Source: Gemmatimonadota bacterium (GTDB lineage Bacteria; Latescibacterota; UBA2968; UBA8231). From it: a stretch of 34,056 nt of DNA. Location of the stretch: assembly GCA_002712305.1 (NCBI GenBank), contig PATE01000082.1, forward strand, positions 1 through 34,056, in the 5' to 3' direction. The notes below the pieces were generated by a model. The model was not told where the DNA came from and ran no database searches. It saw nothing but the letters and a program-made list of their open reading frames with translations. Of this stretch, positions 16,521 through 24,225 are shown piece by piece (position 1 is the first letter of the stretch; each line of letters starts with the position of its first letter). The position numbers and the translations under genes were made by a program.

Positions 16521-17681
16521 ATGCCACTGCGAGTGAACAACAACATAGCTGCCATTAATACGCAGCGATTGATCTCGCGCAACGTGAACGTCCTCCACCG
16601 AGGACTCGAGCGACTTTCATCGGGACTGCGAGTCAATCGCGCCTCTGATGATGCGGCAGGACTGGCCGTATCTGAAGGTCTCAGAAGCGAGGTCGCTCGG
16701 CTCGGCCAGAACGTGCGCAATGCGCAACAGGGGTCTGATCTGCTGCAGACGGCCGAAGGATCGCTGCAGGAAGTCAACAACGTGCTCGTGCGGATGAAGG
16801 AATTGGCCAACCAGTCGGCTACGAGCACGGTGAACGATACGAATCGGGAATCTATCGCAGCTGAGTTTAACCAGCTCGTGTCCACGATCGATCGAATCGT
16901 CGAAGCGACGACGTATAACAGTAGCAATCTGCTCACCGGTTTTGGCAATCAGGTCAGCAGCACGGCCTCGACCGCCGTCACAGGGAGTGCGACAACTGGG
17001 GTTACCCGTATCAGCTTATCCGCTGTTCAGGACGGAACCTTCACCTTTTCTGACACCGCCGCCGATGGGGATTTGACCCTGGGAAATGGCGCCGTCACCC
17101 AGACGCTGAACATGGGCACGCTGCTAGACGGAAATGTGGTGGCTTCGGGGACATCGGTCGTGGCCAATTTCGATCGACTCGGTGTTCAGGTCACCCTGGC
17201 GGGTGTGGGCGTACAGGGCGCTATCGGTGACTACACGGATGGAGATCTCGACGGTACGACCATCGTCGTTGAGGGCAGCACGGGCGGATCGTTCCAGGTG
17301 GGCCCGTCCAACTCCTTCTTCAATCGTCTCGAGGTCGGCATCTCCGATCTACGTGCTACGGGCACGAGTCTGAATCTGGGCGGCACGTCCGTGGCGAGTC
17401 TTAACTCTGCCCGTCAGGCGATATCCTACATCGACCAGGCGACGGCCACTGTATCAGTGGCCAGAGGGGATCTAGGAACGGCACAGAATCGGCTGAACTT
17501 CAGTATCGCTTTCACCGAGGTAGAAATCGAGAACATCAGTGCGTCGGATGCCACGATACGCGATGCGGACGTGGCTACGGAGGTGACTTCGTTCACGAGG
17601 GCACAGATCCTGGTCAGCGCAAGCAACTCCATGCTGGTTCAGTCCAACGTGTCATTGGTCTCGGCTCTGTCCCTGTTGTAG
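16521..17681 (+). CDS. fliC: Flagellin
   Basis: A 386-aa flagellin with a clean consensus N-terminus: RVNNNIAAINTQRLISRN, LERLSSGLRVNRASDDAAGLAVSEGL, QQGSDLLQTAEGSLQEVNNVL and VRMKELANQSATSTVNDTNR. The central domain is Thr/Ser/Gly-rich (TFTFSDTAADGDLTLGNG, SVVANFDRLGVQVTLAG, YTDGDLDG). The C-terminal D1/D0 helices read YIDQATATVSVARGDLGTAQNRL, IRDADVATEVTSFTRAQIL and NSMLVQSNVSLVSALSLL. It is the probable main filament subunit. The frame is open back to 16302, but the family N-terminus fixes ATG 16521, 12 nt after AGGAGG (16503-16508). A sigma-28-like promoter lies upstream and an intrinsic terminator lies 165 nt downstream. Confidence 0.96.
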   Translation: MPLRVNNNIAAINTQRLISRNVNVLHRGLERLSSGLRVNRASDDAAGLAVSEGLRSEVARLGQNVRNAQQGSDLLQTAEGSLQEVNNVLVRMKELANQSATSTVNDTNRESIAAEFNQLVSTIDRIVEATTYNSSNLLTGFGNQVSSTASTAVTGSATTGVTRISLSAVQDGTFTFSDTAADGDLTLGNGAVTQTLNMGTLLDGNVVASGTSVVANFDRLGVQVTLAGVGVQGAIGDYTDGDLDGTTIVVEGSTGGSFQVGPSNSFFNRLEVGISDLRATGTSLNLGGTSVASLNSARQAISYIDQATATVSVARGDLGTAQNRLNFSIAFTEVEIENISASDATIRDADVATEVTSFTRAQILVSASNSMLVQSNVSLVSALSLL

Positions 17682-17845
17682 GGATCAGCGCCAGAAACGG
17701 AGCTCGCCGACGAGTCCAGTCCACTCCGACCCGAAGTATACAGCACGTCACCTATTCAAGGAGGAACATCTTACCTCCATCCTCCGGCCGGCAGTACCGC
17801 GAGGTGAGATGACGAGGGAGGTGCAGTGCGAGCTCCAAGAAGAAG

Positions 17846-17874
17846 GCCGCCTCAAGGATGAGGCGGCTTTGTTT
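17846..17874 (+). terminator. Intrinsic terminator downstream of flagellin
   Basis: GCCGCCTCA (17846-17854), loop AGGA, TGAGGCGGC (17859-17867), then TTTGTTTCG. This 9-bp GC-rich perfect stem with a T-rich tail is a strong rho-independent terminator on the plus strand. It separates the flagellin transcript from queA. The rest of 17682-17943 holds no gene I can support. Confidence 0.85.
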
Positions 17875-17943
17875 CGTTATACAAAGGGATTTGATCTGAT
17901 TCGGAGGGACCCGTAGCTTGCTGTCTTTCCCCGCCGGCCTTCG

Positions 17944-19008
17944 ATGAACCTGGACGACCTCGATTTTCATCTTCCCGACGAGCTGATCGCGCTCCATCCG
18001 ACCTCGCAGCGGGACGGTTCACGGCTTCTGATTCTCGATCGCTGCAAGGGGGATCTCACCGACAGCAGATTCCCACACCTTCTCTCGCACCTTCGCGCCG
18101 ATGATGTGCTGGTCCTGAACGAGACTCGTGTCGTGCCGGTGCGATTGCTCACGCGCAAGCCATCGACGGGGGGACTGGTTGAACTGCTGGTTCTGGGCAG
18201 GGCGCCAGGCGAGGGCTGGATGGCGATGGCGAAACCCCTCAAGGGATTGGTTGCCGGCAAGATACTGGAGGCCAGCAGCGGGTTGCAGTTGGAGGTCATC
18301 GATCGTGTTGAAGATCGACTGCACTTTCGCATCGTCGGACACGATGACACAGGTGTCGATCCCACGGGACTGGACACGTTCTTTCAGCTTACCGGTGACA
18401 TCGGGCAGATCCCGCTGCCACCCTACATTCGGAGATCTCCCGTCGAGGCAGATTCTCAGCGATATCAAACCGTGTTTGCACGCACCAACGGTTCGATCGC
18501 TGCACCCACAGCTGGCTTGCATTTCAGCGAAACGCTGCTTGGTCAGATCCAAAGGGCCGGTGTGACGATAGAACGCCTCCTGTTGCACGTTGGGGCCGGA
18601 ACATTCGCCCCCGTTCGTGCGGCAGATCCACGGCAGCATCGGGTGGAGGCGGAGTACTTTCGCTTGGAGCCAGAGGCGGCCGAACGGATCATGAAACGTC
18701 GTGCCGCTGGTGGACGTGTGGTGGCAGTAGGGACCACGAGTGTCCGCGCTCTGGAAACCTGCGCAAAGACGGGGACACTCAAATCTGGGGAAGGCTGGAC
18801 TGACCTGGTGATCACACCCGATCACAGGTTCAAACTCGTAGACGCGATGATCACAAATTTCCATCTGCCTCGCTCAAGCCTGATGATGCTGGTGAGCGCC
18901 TTTGCAGGATCAGAGCATATTCGCAAGGCGTATCAGCATGCCGTTGGGGCCCGATATCGCTTCTACAGCTATGGTGACGCCATGTTCATTCATGGAGATC
19001 GGCGTTGA
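17944..19008 (+). CDS. queA: S-adenosylmethionine:tRNA ribosyltransferase-isomerase
   Basis: QueA transfers and isomerises the ribose of S-adenosylmethionine onto preQ1-modified tRNA to make epoxyqueuosine. The protein is 354 aa, standard length. Recognisable family blocks are FHLPDELIALHPTSQRDGSR, VLNETRVVPVRL, IPLPPYIRR, RYQTVFARTNGSIAAPTAGLHF, LLLHVGAGTFAPVR, VGTTSVRALET, ITNFHLPRSSLMMLVSAFAG and FYSYGDAMFI. No tgt or queG is in the window. The stop overlaps the TTG start of ispDF, so translation of the two is coupled. The ATG at 17944 lacks a good Shine-Dalgarno, but the family alignment begins at this residue. Confidence 0.97.
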   Translation: MNLDDLDFHLPDELIALHPTSQRDGSRLLILDRCKGDLTDSRFPHLLSHLRADDVLVLNETRVVPVRLLTRKPSTGGLVELLVLGRAPGEGWMAMAKPLKGLVAGKILEASSGLQLEVIDRVEDRLHFRIVGHDDTGVDPTGLDTFFQLTGDIGQIPLPPYIRRSPVEADSQRYQTVFARTNGSIAAPTAGLHFSETLLGQIQRAGVTIERLLLHVGAGTFAPVRAADPRQHRVEAEYFRLEPEAAERIMKRRAAGGRVVAVGTTSVRALETCAKTGTLKSGEGWTDLVITPDHRFKLVDAMITNFHLPRSSLMMLVSAFAGSEHIRKAYQHAVGARYRFYSYGDAMFIHGDRR

Positions 19009-20165
19009 GCGGTTCCACGGGTGTGGTTCTGATTCCTGCTGCGGGTCGTGGTCAACGGATGGGAAGCGAAACCCCCAAGCAGTATCTGCCGGTCAATGGT
19101 CGCCCCCTGCTGGCTCGCACCATAGAGGCGATTCATCGCTGTGACCGCGTGCATGGGATCGTCGTGGCAATCCATCCCGATGATCAAGATCGCTACGACT
19201 CGATCGCTGCCGCGATCGGCCCCAAGTTGCGTGGCTCCGTCTTTGGTGGACACGAGCGGACCGACTCGGTCTATGAGGCACTCAAAGCCCTGCAGAACGA
19301 AGATGACATCGTCCTGGTGCACGATGCTGTCCGCCCCTGGGTGCGTCCTGACCTGGTGGCCAATGTGATCGATGCTACCGACCGCCATGGGGCGGCGATT
19401 GCGGCGCTGCCCGTGACAGACACGGTTAAACAGGTCGCGGATGGCGTTATCGTGGCCACGCCCGACCGAAGACAACTTTGGAATGCCCAGACTCCACAAG
19501 GATTTCATCGGGAGCTGTTGATCTCTGCCTTTGCCCAACGAGACCCTGCCCAGCCCGCCACGGACGAATCGGTTCTGGTGGAGCGAGCCGGCCACCAAGT
19601 CCATATCGTCGAAGGAGATGTAGCCAACGTGAAGGTGACCACACCCCGCGACCTGCCGTCACCGGAGACCCTTCCCACGCGGATCGGGCAGGGCTATGAT
19701 GTCCACGCATTCGACGAGGGGAGCCCCCTGATTCTCGGCGGAGTACCCATCGAATCTCCTCGAGGGCTGATGGGTCACTCCGACGCAGACGTGCTGACCC
19801 ATGCCGTGATCGACGCGCTGCTGGGGGCGGTAAATCTCGGAGACGTGGGCCAGTTGTTCCCCGACACCGATGCAGCCTACGCAGGGATCTCCAGTCTCGT
19901 CCTGTTGGAGCAAGTGCGGAATCGGCTGCAGTCGATGGGCGCTCAGATCATCAACATCGATACGGTCATCATGGCTCAGGCCCCGAAATTGGCTCCTTAC
20001 GCGCAGCAGATCGCCGCGTCTCTCGCCGCGACACTTCAACTCGACGTGTCTCGCGTCAGCATCAAGGCGACGACGACGGAGCGGCTTGGATTCATCGGCC
20101 GTGAAGAAGGGATGGCCGCCCAAGCCGTTGCCCTGGTGTCCTTAGGGGGCGCGGTGGACGCATGA
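19005..20165 (+). CDS. ispDF: Bifunctional IspD-IspF enzyme of the MEP isoprenoid pathway
   Basis: A 386-aa fusion catalysing two non-consecutive steps of the methylerythritol phosphate pathway. Residues 1-220 are IspD, 2-C-methyl-D-erythritol 4-phosphate cytidylyltransferase: IPAAGRGQRMG, ETPKQYLPV, VLVHDAVRPWV, TVKQV and QTPQGFHRELL. Residues about 226-386 are IspF, the cyclodiphosphate synthase: RIGQGYDVHAF with the Asp/His zinc ligands, LILGGVPI, GHSDADVLTHAVIDALLGA, GDVGQLFPDTD and KATTTERLGFIGREEGMAAQAVAL. The kinase IspE between the two steps is not in view. The TTG start at 19005 overlaps the queA stop and is 7 nt after GGAG (18994-18997). The stop overlaps the next gene by ATGA. Confidence 0.96.
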   Translation: MSGSTGVVLIPAAGRGQRMGSETPKQYLPVNGRPLLARTIEAIHRCDRVHGIVVAIHPDDQDRYDSIAAAIGPKLRGSVFGGHERTDSVYEALKALQNEDDIVLVHDAVRPWVRPDLVANVIDATDRHGAAIAALPVTDTVKQVADGVIVATPDRRQLWNAQTPQGFHRELLISAFAQRDPAQPATDESVLVERAGHQVHIVEGDVANVKVTTPRDLPSPETLPTRIGQGYDVHAFDEGSPLILGGVPIESPRGLMGHSDADVLTHAVIDALLGAVNLGDVGQLFPDTDAAYAGISSLVLLEQVRNRLQSMGAQIINIDTVIMAQAPKLAPYAQQIAASLAATLQLDVSRVSIKATTTERLGFIGREEGMAAQAVALVSLGGAVDA

Positions 20166-20824
20166 GCGAATTGATCGCGGGTGCCACCGAGCAGATGACC
20201 TCGTGGCCACCGTTCTGGTCCTATGCGTTTCTCGGCTTCAGCGCGTTTCTCGAGAACGTTATTCCACCGGTCCCAGGAGATACGGTGGTCGTGTTTGGTG
20301 CGTATCTGGTCGGTCGCGGAGCACTGGACTGGCAACCCGTCTATGCCGCCACGAGCGTGGGGGGGACCGCGGGATTCATGGTCATGTGGTATCTCGGCCT
20401 GACTCAGGGACGCTCACTGATTGTGGGTCACCCCCGAGTCGCACGAATCCTGTCTGAAAAGCATCTTGACCGGGCACAAGCGTGGCTCGACAGGTACGGC
20501 CTATGGCTGGTAGTCGCCAATCGCTTTCTCACCGGGATTCGCTCGGCCATTTCGCTGGCTGCCGGCATGGGCCGCATGCGTTTTTATCGCGTTTTTCTCG
20601 CGGCGCTGCTCGGAATGATGGCCTGGAATGGAATTCTGCTGGGTGCAGGGTTGATGGTCGGGCGCAACTGGCCTCTGGTATTGGAGTGGGTGTCCGTCTA
20701 TAACCGGGTGGGACTCGCGATCCTGGCCCTGGCTGTTCTGGCCGTGGGCGGGCTCTGGTGGATCCGTCGTCGCCGACGGGCGAATCAGGCGGCCGTCGTT
20801 GACAGTCTCTCTGAGAGCGCGTAG
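20162..20824 (+). CDS. DedA/VTT-domain membrane protein
   Basis: A 220-aa membrane protein of the DedA family. It shows ENVIPPVPGDTVVVFGAYLVG near the N-terminus, where the family has an acidic residue and a re-entrant hairpin. VVANRFLTGIRSAISLAAGMGRM follows, the second conserved block with an essential Arg. Several hydrophobic segments follow, and a positively charged cytoplasmic tail begins with RRRRRAN. DedA proteins act in membrane lipid homeostasis; some transport undecaprenyl phosphate or phosphatidylethanolamine across the membrane. Its ATG overlaps the ispDF stop, and isoprenoid synthesis next to a possible polyprenyl-phosphate flippase is a sensible pairing (inference). The exact substrate is not predictable. 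Confidence 0.88.
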   Translation: MSELIAGATEQMTSWPPFWSYAFLGFSAFLENVIPPVPGDTVVVFGAYLVGRGALDWQPVYAATSVGGTAGFMVMWYLGLTQGRSLIVGHPRVARILSEKHLDRAQAWLDRYGLWLVVANRFLTGIRSAISLAAGMGRMRFYRVFLAALLGMMAWNGILLGAGLMVGRNWPLVLEWVSVYNRVGLAILALAVLAVGGLWWIRRRRRANQAAVVDSLSESA

Positions 20825-20825
20825 A

Positions 20826-20880
20826 TTTTCCAGTTCGTACCCGGGTCGGAATCTTTTCCAGTTCGTACCCGGTTCGGAAT
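20826..20880. repeat. Tandem 27-bp intergenic repeat upstream of rplM
   Basis: Two copies, 20826-20852 and 20854-20880 (28-bp period), differ at one position. Each begins TTTTCCAGTTCGTACCCGG and ends TCGGAAT. Within each copy the half-sites CCAGTTCG and CCGG(G/T)TCG are 11 bp apart. The reverse complement resembles the repeats at 26923-26963 (CGAAC followed by an A-run, then CGGGT and CGAAC again). It lies about 105 nt before the rplM start, in a spacer without any other gene. Confidence 0.85.
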
Positions 20881-20984
20881 CCCTGTGCCAAAGTCGTAAT
20901 CAACGAGTCGTGGCATCGGATTGGCCATCAACTGGGTCATCAAACTGGGACTGCTACGTGGTCCCACAGCGTGGAACGTACAAA

Positions 20985-21419
20985 TTGACATACAAGACTT
21001 ACAGCCCTAAGGCGAGCGAGATCGAAAATCGCTGGTTCATCGTTGACGCACAGGGCAAGACGCTCGGTCGTCTGGCAAGCCAGATTGCCCACATTCTACG
21101 CGGCAAGCACAAGCCGACCTACACGCCCCACCAGGACATGGGTGATCACATCGTCGTCATCAACGCCTGCAAGGTTCATCTGAGCGGTCGCAAGGCCGAG
21201 CAGAAGGTCTACTATCATCACACGGGGCATCCCGGTGGATTGAAGACCACACCTTTCGAGCGCGTCCTGGCAGAGCATCCCGAGCGCGTCATCAAGAAGG
21301 CCGTCTGGGGCATGCTGCCAAACAACCCTCTTGGCCGTAAGATGTTCCGCAAGCTACGTGTCTATGGCGGTGCCGACCACGGTCACGCCGCACAGCAGCC
21401 CGAGCTGCTCGAGTTGTAG
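20985..21419 (+). CDS. rplM: 50S ribosomal protein L13
   Basis: A 144-aa L13, standard length. The sequence shows KTYSPKASEIENRWFIVDA, KTLGRLASQIAHILRGKHKP, YTPHQDMGDHIVVINA, YYHHTGHPGGLK, AVWGMLPNNPLGRKMFRKL and the C-terminal HAAQQPELLEL. L13 is an early-assembly 23S rRNA-binding protein, and in E. coli it represses its own rplM-rpsI leader. The frame is open far upstream, but family alignment starts at the TTG at 20985 (TYKTYSPKA). GTG 20958 would give a slightly longer protein. It is followed by rpsI after 58 nt, the conserved operon order. Confidence 0.95.
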   Translation: MTYKTYSPKASEIENRWFIVDAQGKTLGRLASQIAHILRGKHKPTYTPHQDMGDHIVVINACKVHLSGRKAEQKVYYHHTGHPGGLKTTPFERVLAEHPERVIKKAVWGMLPNNPLGRKMFRKLRVYGGADHGHAAQQPELLEL

Positions 21420-21477
21420 ATCCTACGAATCTTCGAAACACCTTTCGCAATGTCTGTTTTTGGGAGCCCATTCTACA

Positions 21478-21876
21478 ATGGCTGAAGCCGCTCAAAAGTT
21501 CGAAGCCACCGGTCGCCGTAAGACCTCCGTCGCCCGTGTCCGGATGCATCCGGGTTCAGGGCAGATCACGATCAACGGCCGCAAGGTAGACGAATACCTG
21601 CGACGTGATGCACTTGAGATGATCATGATGCAGCCGCTGCAGCTGGTGGAATCACGTGACAAGTTCGATATCGCGATCAGCACCAGTGGCGGTGGCAAGC
21701 GCGGTCAGGCCGGTGCCGCCTCTCTGGGCATCGCTCGAGCCCTCGTGAGCTTCGATCCTACCATGCGTACCGCGTTGAAGCGCGCCGGATTCCTGACGCG
21801 TGATCCTCGTGAGAAAGAGCGCAAGAAGTACGGATTGGCTGGCGCCCGCAAGCGCTTCCAGTTCTCGAAGAGGTAA
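21478..21876 (+). CDS. rpsI: 30S ribosomal protein S9
   Basis: A 132-aa S9. ATGRRKTSVARVRMHPGSG at the N-terminus, INGRKVDEYL, the Gly-rich GGGKRGQAGAASLGIARAL, and the C-terminal RKKYGLAGARKRFQFSKR are diagnostic. The terminal SKR tail reaches the P-site tRNA anticodon loop. The ATG at 21478 has GGGAG about 11 nt upstream. The stop codon TAA (21874-21876) lies inside the left arm of a 10-bp inverted repeat described separately, so translation termination and RNA folding here are physically linked. Confidence 0.97.
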   Translation: MAEAAQKFEATGRRKTSVARVRMHPGSGQITINGRKVDEYLRRDALEMIMMQPLQLVESRDKFDIAISTSGGGKRGQAGAASLGIARALVSFDPTMRTALKRAGFLTRDPREKERKKYGLAGARKRFQFSKR

Positions 21877-21896
21877 GCATACTGCACTTACCTCTT
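21868..21896 (+). promoter_or_regulatory. Hairpin A at the rpsI stop codon (alternative structure)
   Basis: AAGAGGTAAG (21868-21877) and CTTACCTCTT (21887-21896) are perfect 10-bp arms with a 9-nt loop. The left arm includes the last two rpsI codons and its stop. The right arm shares bases 21892-21896 with the left arm of hairpin B, so the two cannot form fully at the same time. Confidence 0.65.
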
Positions 21897-21934
21897 TAGG
21901 GAGTTTCGCCCGAAGGGTGAAACTCCCTAAAGAG
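21892..21934 (+). promoter_or_regulatory. Hairpin B in the rpsI-rpsB spacer (long perfect inverted repeat)
   Basis: CTCTTTAGGGAGTTTC (21892-21907) pairs perfectly with GAAACTCCCTAAAGAG (21919-21934). GCCC/GGGT extends the stem inward to a GAA loop, about 20 bp in all with one G-U pair. No U-tract follows, so it is not a standard intrinsic terminator. It may be an RNA processing, stability or attenuation element between rpsI and rpsB. Confidence 0.7.
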
Positions 21935-21989
21935 AGACCAAGGCCGAATGGCATTGGAGGAGCGTCGTCAGGTATAGACGGCAGCAGTA

Positions 21990-22038
21990 GAGTTTGCGCA
22001 GCAAACTCAAAAAGGTTGTGAGCGCAGCGAGCAACCTT
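21990..22038 (+). promoter_or_regulatory. Two further hairpins in the rpsB leader
   Basis: GAGTTTGC-GCA-GCAAACTC (21990-22008, 8-bp stem, 3-nt loop) is followed by five A bases. AAGGTTG (22012-22018) then pairs with CAACCTT (22032-22038) around a 13-nt loop. They stand 110-160 nt before the rpsB start. Bacterial rpsB mRNAs are often autoregulated by S2 through their leader, and these hairpins may be part of such an element, but they do not match a class I can name. Confidence 0.5.
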
Positions 22039-22147
22039 CAAACACATGATCTCGACGGTATCGGGGGTGTCCCACCGGGAAGTGCTCGTTGGGGCTCCGG
22101 TATCGGATGACGGGTCATGGACGACTAACCCATACAGGGAGTACAAC

Positions 22148-22912
22148 ATGGCAGAGGTTCGCGTCAGCGACCTGCTCGAGGCGGGAACCCATTTCGGGCA
22201 CCAAACCCGACGATGGAACCCGAAGATGGAGCCTTTCATCTTCACCGAGCGCAATGGCATTCATCTCATCGATCTGAACAAGACCCTACGTGGCCTCGAG
22301 GCAGCCTATCAGGCCGTCCGTCGCACAACGCAGGAAGGCAAGCCGGTTCTCTTCGTCGGTACGAAGAAGCAGGCCGTCGACGTCATCCGCCAGGAAGCTG
22401 AGCGCTGTGGCATGTTTTATGTCACCGAGCGCTGGCTCGGGGGGATGCTGACCAACTGGCAGACGATTCGCATGAACATCCGTCATCTGGACCATCTCGA
22501 TAAGATCTCTACAGATGGGACGTATGACAGGCTGAAGAAGAAGGAAGTCCTTCTGCTTGAGAAGGAGCGTGCTCGCCTTGATCGCACGTTGACCGGAATT
22601 CGTAAGATGGGAGCTCTCCCCGGACTGATGTTCATCATCGACATCAACAAGGAGCAGCTGGCCATCTCTGAGGCGCAGAAGCTGGGGATTCCTTCTGTCG
22701 CGATCGTGGATACCAACTGCGATCCCGACTCTGTCAGTCACCCCATCGCCGGAAACGATGACGCGATTCGATCGATCGAGATCATCACTCATCACATGGC
22801 TGATGCAGTGATCGAGGGCCGTGCCGCCAGTGGCAAGTCCGAGGGCCCCGCAGGGGACAAGGACGGCGACGACAAGCCGGAGGCGCCAGCAGAGGTTGCT
22901 GCTGCGAACTAA
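22148..22912 (+). CDS. rpsB: 30S ribosomal protein S2
   Basis: A 254-aa S2. Diagnostic stretches are VSDLLEAGTHFGHQTRRWNP, FIFTERNGIHLIDLNKT, VLFVGTKKQA, ERWLGGMLTNWQTI, KMGALPGLMFIIDINKE, IPSVAIVDTNCDPDSVSHPI and GNDDAIRSIEII. A charged Ala/Asp/Lys tail ends the protein. S2 joins the 30S subunit late and is needed for S1 binding. The ATG at 22148 lies 6 nt after GGGAG; the upstream in-frame extension to 22046 is not part of the family. tsf follows after 63 nt, the conserved pair. The 271-nt spacer from rpsI contains the hairpins listed separately. Confidence 0.97.
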   Translation: MAEVRVSDLLEAGTHFGHQTRRWNPKMEPFIFTERNGIHLIDLNKTLRGLEAAYQAVRRTTQEGKPVLFVGTKKQAVDVIRQEAERCGMFYVTERWLGGMLTNWQTIRMNIRHLDHLDKISTDGTYDRLKKKEVLLLEKERARLDRTLTGIRKMGALPGLMFIIDINKEQLAISEAQKLGIPSVAIVDTNCDPDSVSHPIAGNDDAIRSIEIITHHMADAVIEGRAASGKSEGPAGDKDGDDKPEAPAEVAAAN

Positions 22913-22975
22913 GAAACTCACCCGCCTCGCGGGTATCCACTAACAACTACCTGAGCAAGTTCTAAAGGAAGACAG

Positions 22976-23572
22976 ATGGCAGAGATCACCGCCGCGATGG
23001 TGCGCCAGTTGCGCGACAGCACCGGGATCGGCATGATGGATTGTAAGAAGGCCCTTCAAGAAACCGATGGCGATATGGACAAGGCCGTCGAGTTCTTGCG
23101 CAAGCAGGGAATGTCGGCTGTTGAGAAGCGTGCCGGGCGTGACGCCAATGAAGGAGTGATCACCTCATACATTCACCCCGGAAGTCGCCTTGGTGTCCTG
23201 CTGGAAGTCAACTGCGAAACAGACTTCGTTGCTCGCACGGATGACTTTCAGGAGTTTGCACGCGATGTGGCGATGCACATCGCCGCCGAGCAGCCCGTTG
23301 CAGTCGGCCGCGAAGAGCTTGACGCGGCCGCTGTCGAGAAGGAGAAGGAGATCTACCTCGAGCAGGCCAAGAATGAGGGCAAGCCCGAGAACATTGCAGA
23401 GAAAATCGTCCAAGGGCGCCTGGAGAAATACTATCAGGAGGTCTGCTTGCTCGAGCAGACTTTCGTCAAGGATCCAGACAAGACGATCGACCAGATGTTG
23501 ACGGATCTGACGGCCAAGATTGGCGAGAAGCTGACCATTCGTCGATTCTCTTGTTTTCGCTTGGGCGACTGA
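22976..23572 (+). CDS. tsf: Translation elongation factor Ts, short form
   Basis: EF-Ts is the guanine-nucleotide exchange factor for EF-Tu. At 198 aa this is the short single-core type found in Thermus and many other phyla rather than the E. coli-length form. It has the N-terminal UBA-like domain (VRQLRDSTGIGMMDCKKALQE, the EF-Tu contact region), the core VNCETDFVARTDDF and the C-terminal FVKDPDKTIDQML with EKLTIRRFSCFRLGD. The ATG at 22976 follows AAAGGA by 6 nt. The upstream spacer has a small hairpin (ACCCGC-CTC-GCGGGT, 22920-22934) without a T-tract. pyrH, which usually follows tsf, is absent. Confidence 0.96.
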   Translation: MAEITAAMVRQLRDSTGIGMMDCKKALQETDGDMDKAVEFLRKQGMSAVEKRAGRDANEGVITSYIHPGSRLGVLLEVNCETDFVARTDDFQEFARDVAMHIAAEQPVAVGREELDAAAVEKEKEIYLEQAKNEGKPENIAEKIVQGRLEKYYQEVCLLEQTFVKDPDKTIDQMLTDLTAKIGEKLTIRRFSCFRLGD

Positions 23573-23619
23573 CGATCCTAGTCAGGCCAACGGAGCACGA
23601 AGGAAGGGGAGGCAGGGTC

Positions 23620-24180
23620 ATGTTAGACGAGATCTATGCCGAAGTGGAAACGATGATGGCCAACGCTCTCGAAGCGCTGTTCCGAGATTTGACCGGCATT
23701 CGTACCGGCAGGGCCACGACTTCGCTGCTCGACGGCATTCGTGTCGACTACTACGGTTCAGCGACACCCCTGAACCAGTTGGCATCGATCACGGCGCCCG
23801 AGCCTCGACTGTTGATGATCAAGCCTTACGAGCAACCGTTGATCGGTGACATTGAGAAGGCGATTCTGGCGGACAAGTCGTTGGGGCTCAACCCCAGCAA
23901 CGATGGGCAGGTCATCCGCCTGCCGATTCCTGAATTGACGGAAGAACGCAGGATCGAGATGACGAAGGTCGCTCGCGGCAGGGCAGAGGACGCGCGAGTT
24001 GCTGTGCGTCACGCTCGCCGTGAGGGGTTGGACCTGATCGATGTTGCCAAGAAGGATGGTGACATCTCGGAGGATGATGCTCGGCACAGTCACGATCACA
24101 TCCAAGAGTTGACGGACAACAACACCAAGCGCATCGACGAGATCATCAAGCACAAAGAAGCGGAGATCATGGAAGTATAG
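23620..24180 (+). CDS. frr: Ribosome recycling factor
   Basis: RRF, with EF-G, splits the post-termination ribosome. The protein is 186 aa, standard length. Family markers are LTGIRTGRATTSLLDGIRVDYYG, TPLNQLASITAPEPR, IKPYEQPLIGDIEKAI, LGLNPSNDGQVIRLPIPELTEERR, AEDARVAVRHARREG and the C-terminal ELTDNNTKRIDEIIKHKEAEIMEV. Together these give the two-domain tRNA-like shape. The ATG at 23620 has GGGGAGG upstream. The gene follows tsf after only 47 nt, in place of the common tsf-pyrH-frr order, and ends at a strong bidirectional terminator. Confidence 0.97.
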   Translation: MLDEIYAEVETMMANALEALFRDLTGIRTGRATTSLLDGIRVDYYGSATPLNQLASITAPEPRLLMIKPYEQPLIGDIEKAILADKSLGLNPSNDGQVIRLPIPELTEERRIEMTKVARGRAEDARVAVRHARREGLDLIDVAKKDGDISEDDARHSHDHIQELTDNNTKRIDEIIKHKEAEIMEV

Positions 24181-24225
24181 ACGCTCGATCGACCTGCCAC
24201 TTCTTAGCTCATAACTGCTGATAGA

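Noticed and set aside
17809-17916. A 35-codon reading frame (begins MTREVQCELQEEGRL) between flagellin and queA.
   Set aside because: It runs straight through the strong terminator hairpin at 17846-17874, its ribosome-binding site is too close to the ATG, and its middle is simply the hairpin sequence translated.
20826-20880. The tandem repeat as the start of a CRISPR array.
   Set aside because: There are only two nearly adjacent copies with a 1-bp gap, no spacers and no cas genes.
22920-22934. Hairpin ACCCGC-CTC-GCGGGT between rpsB and tsf as a terminator.
   Set aside because: The stem is only 6 bp with no T-tract, and rpsB-tsf are normally co-transcribed.
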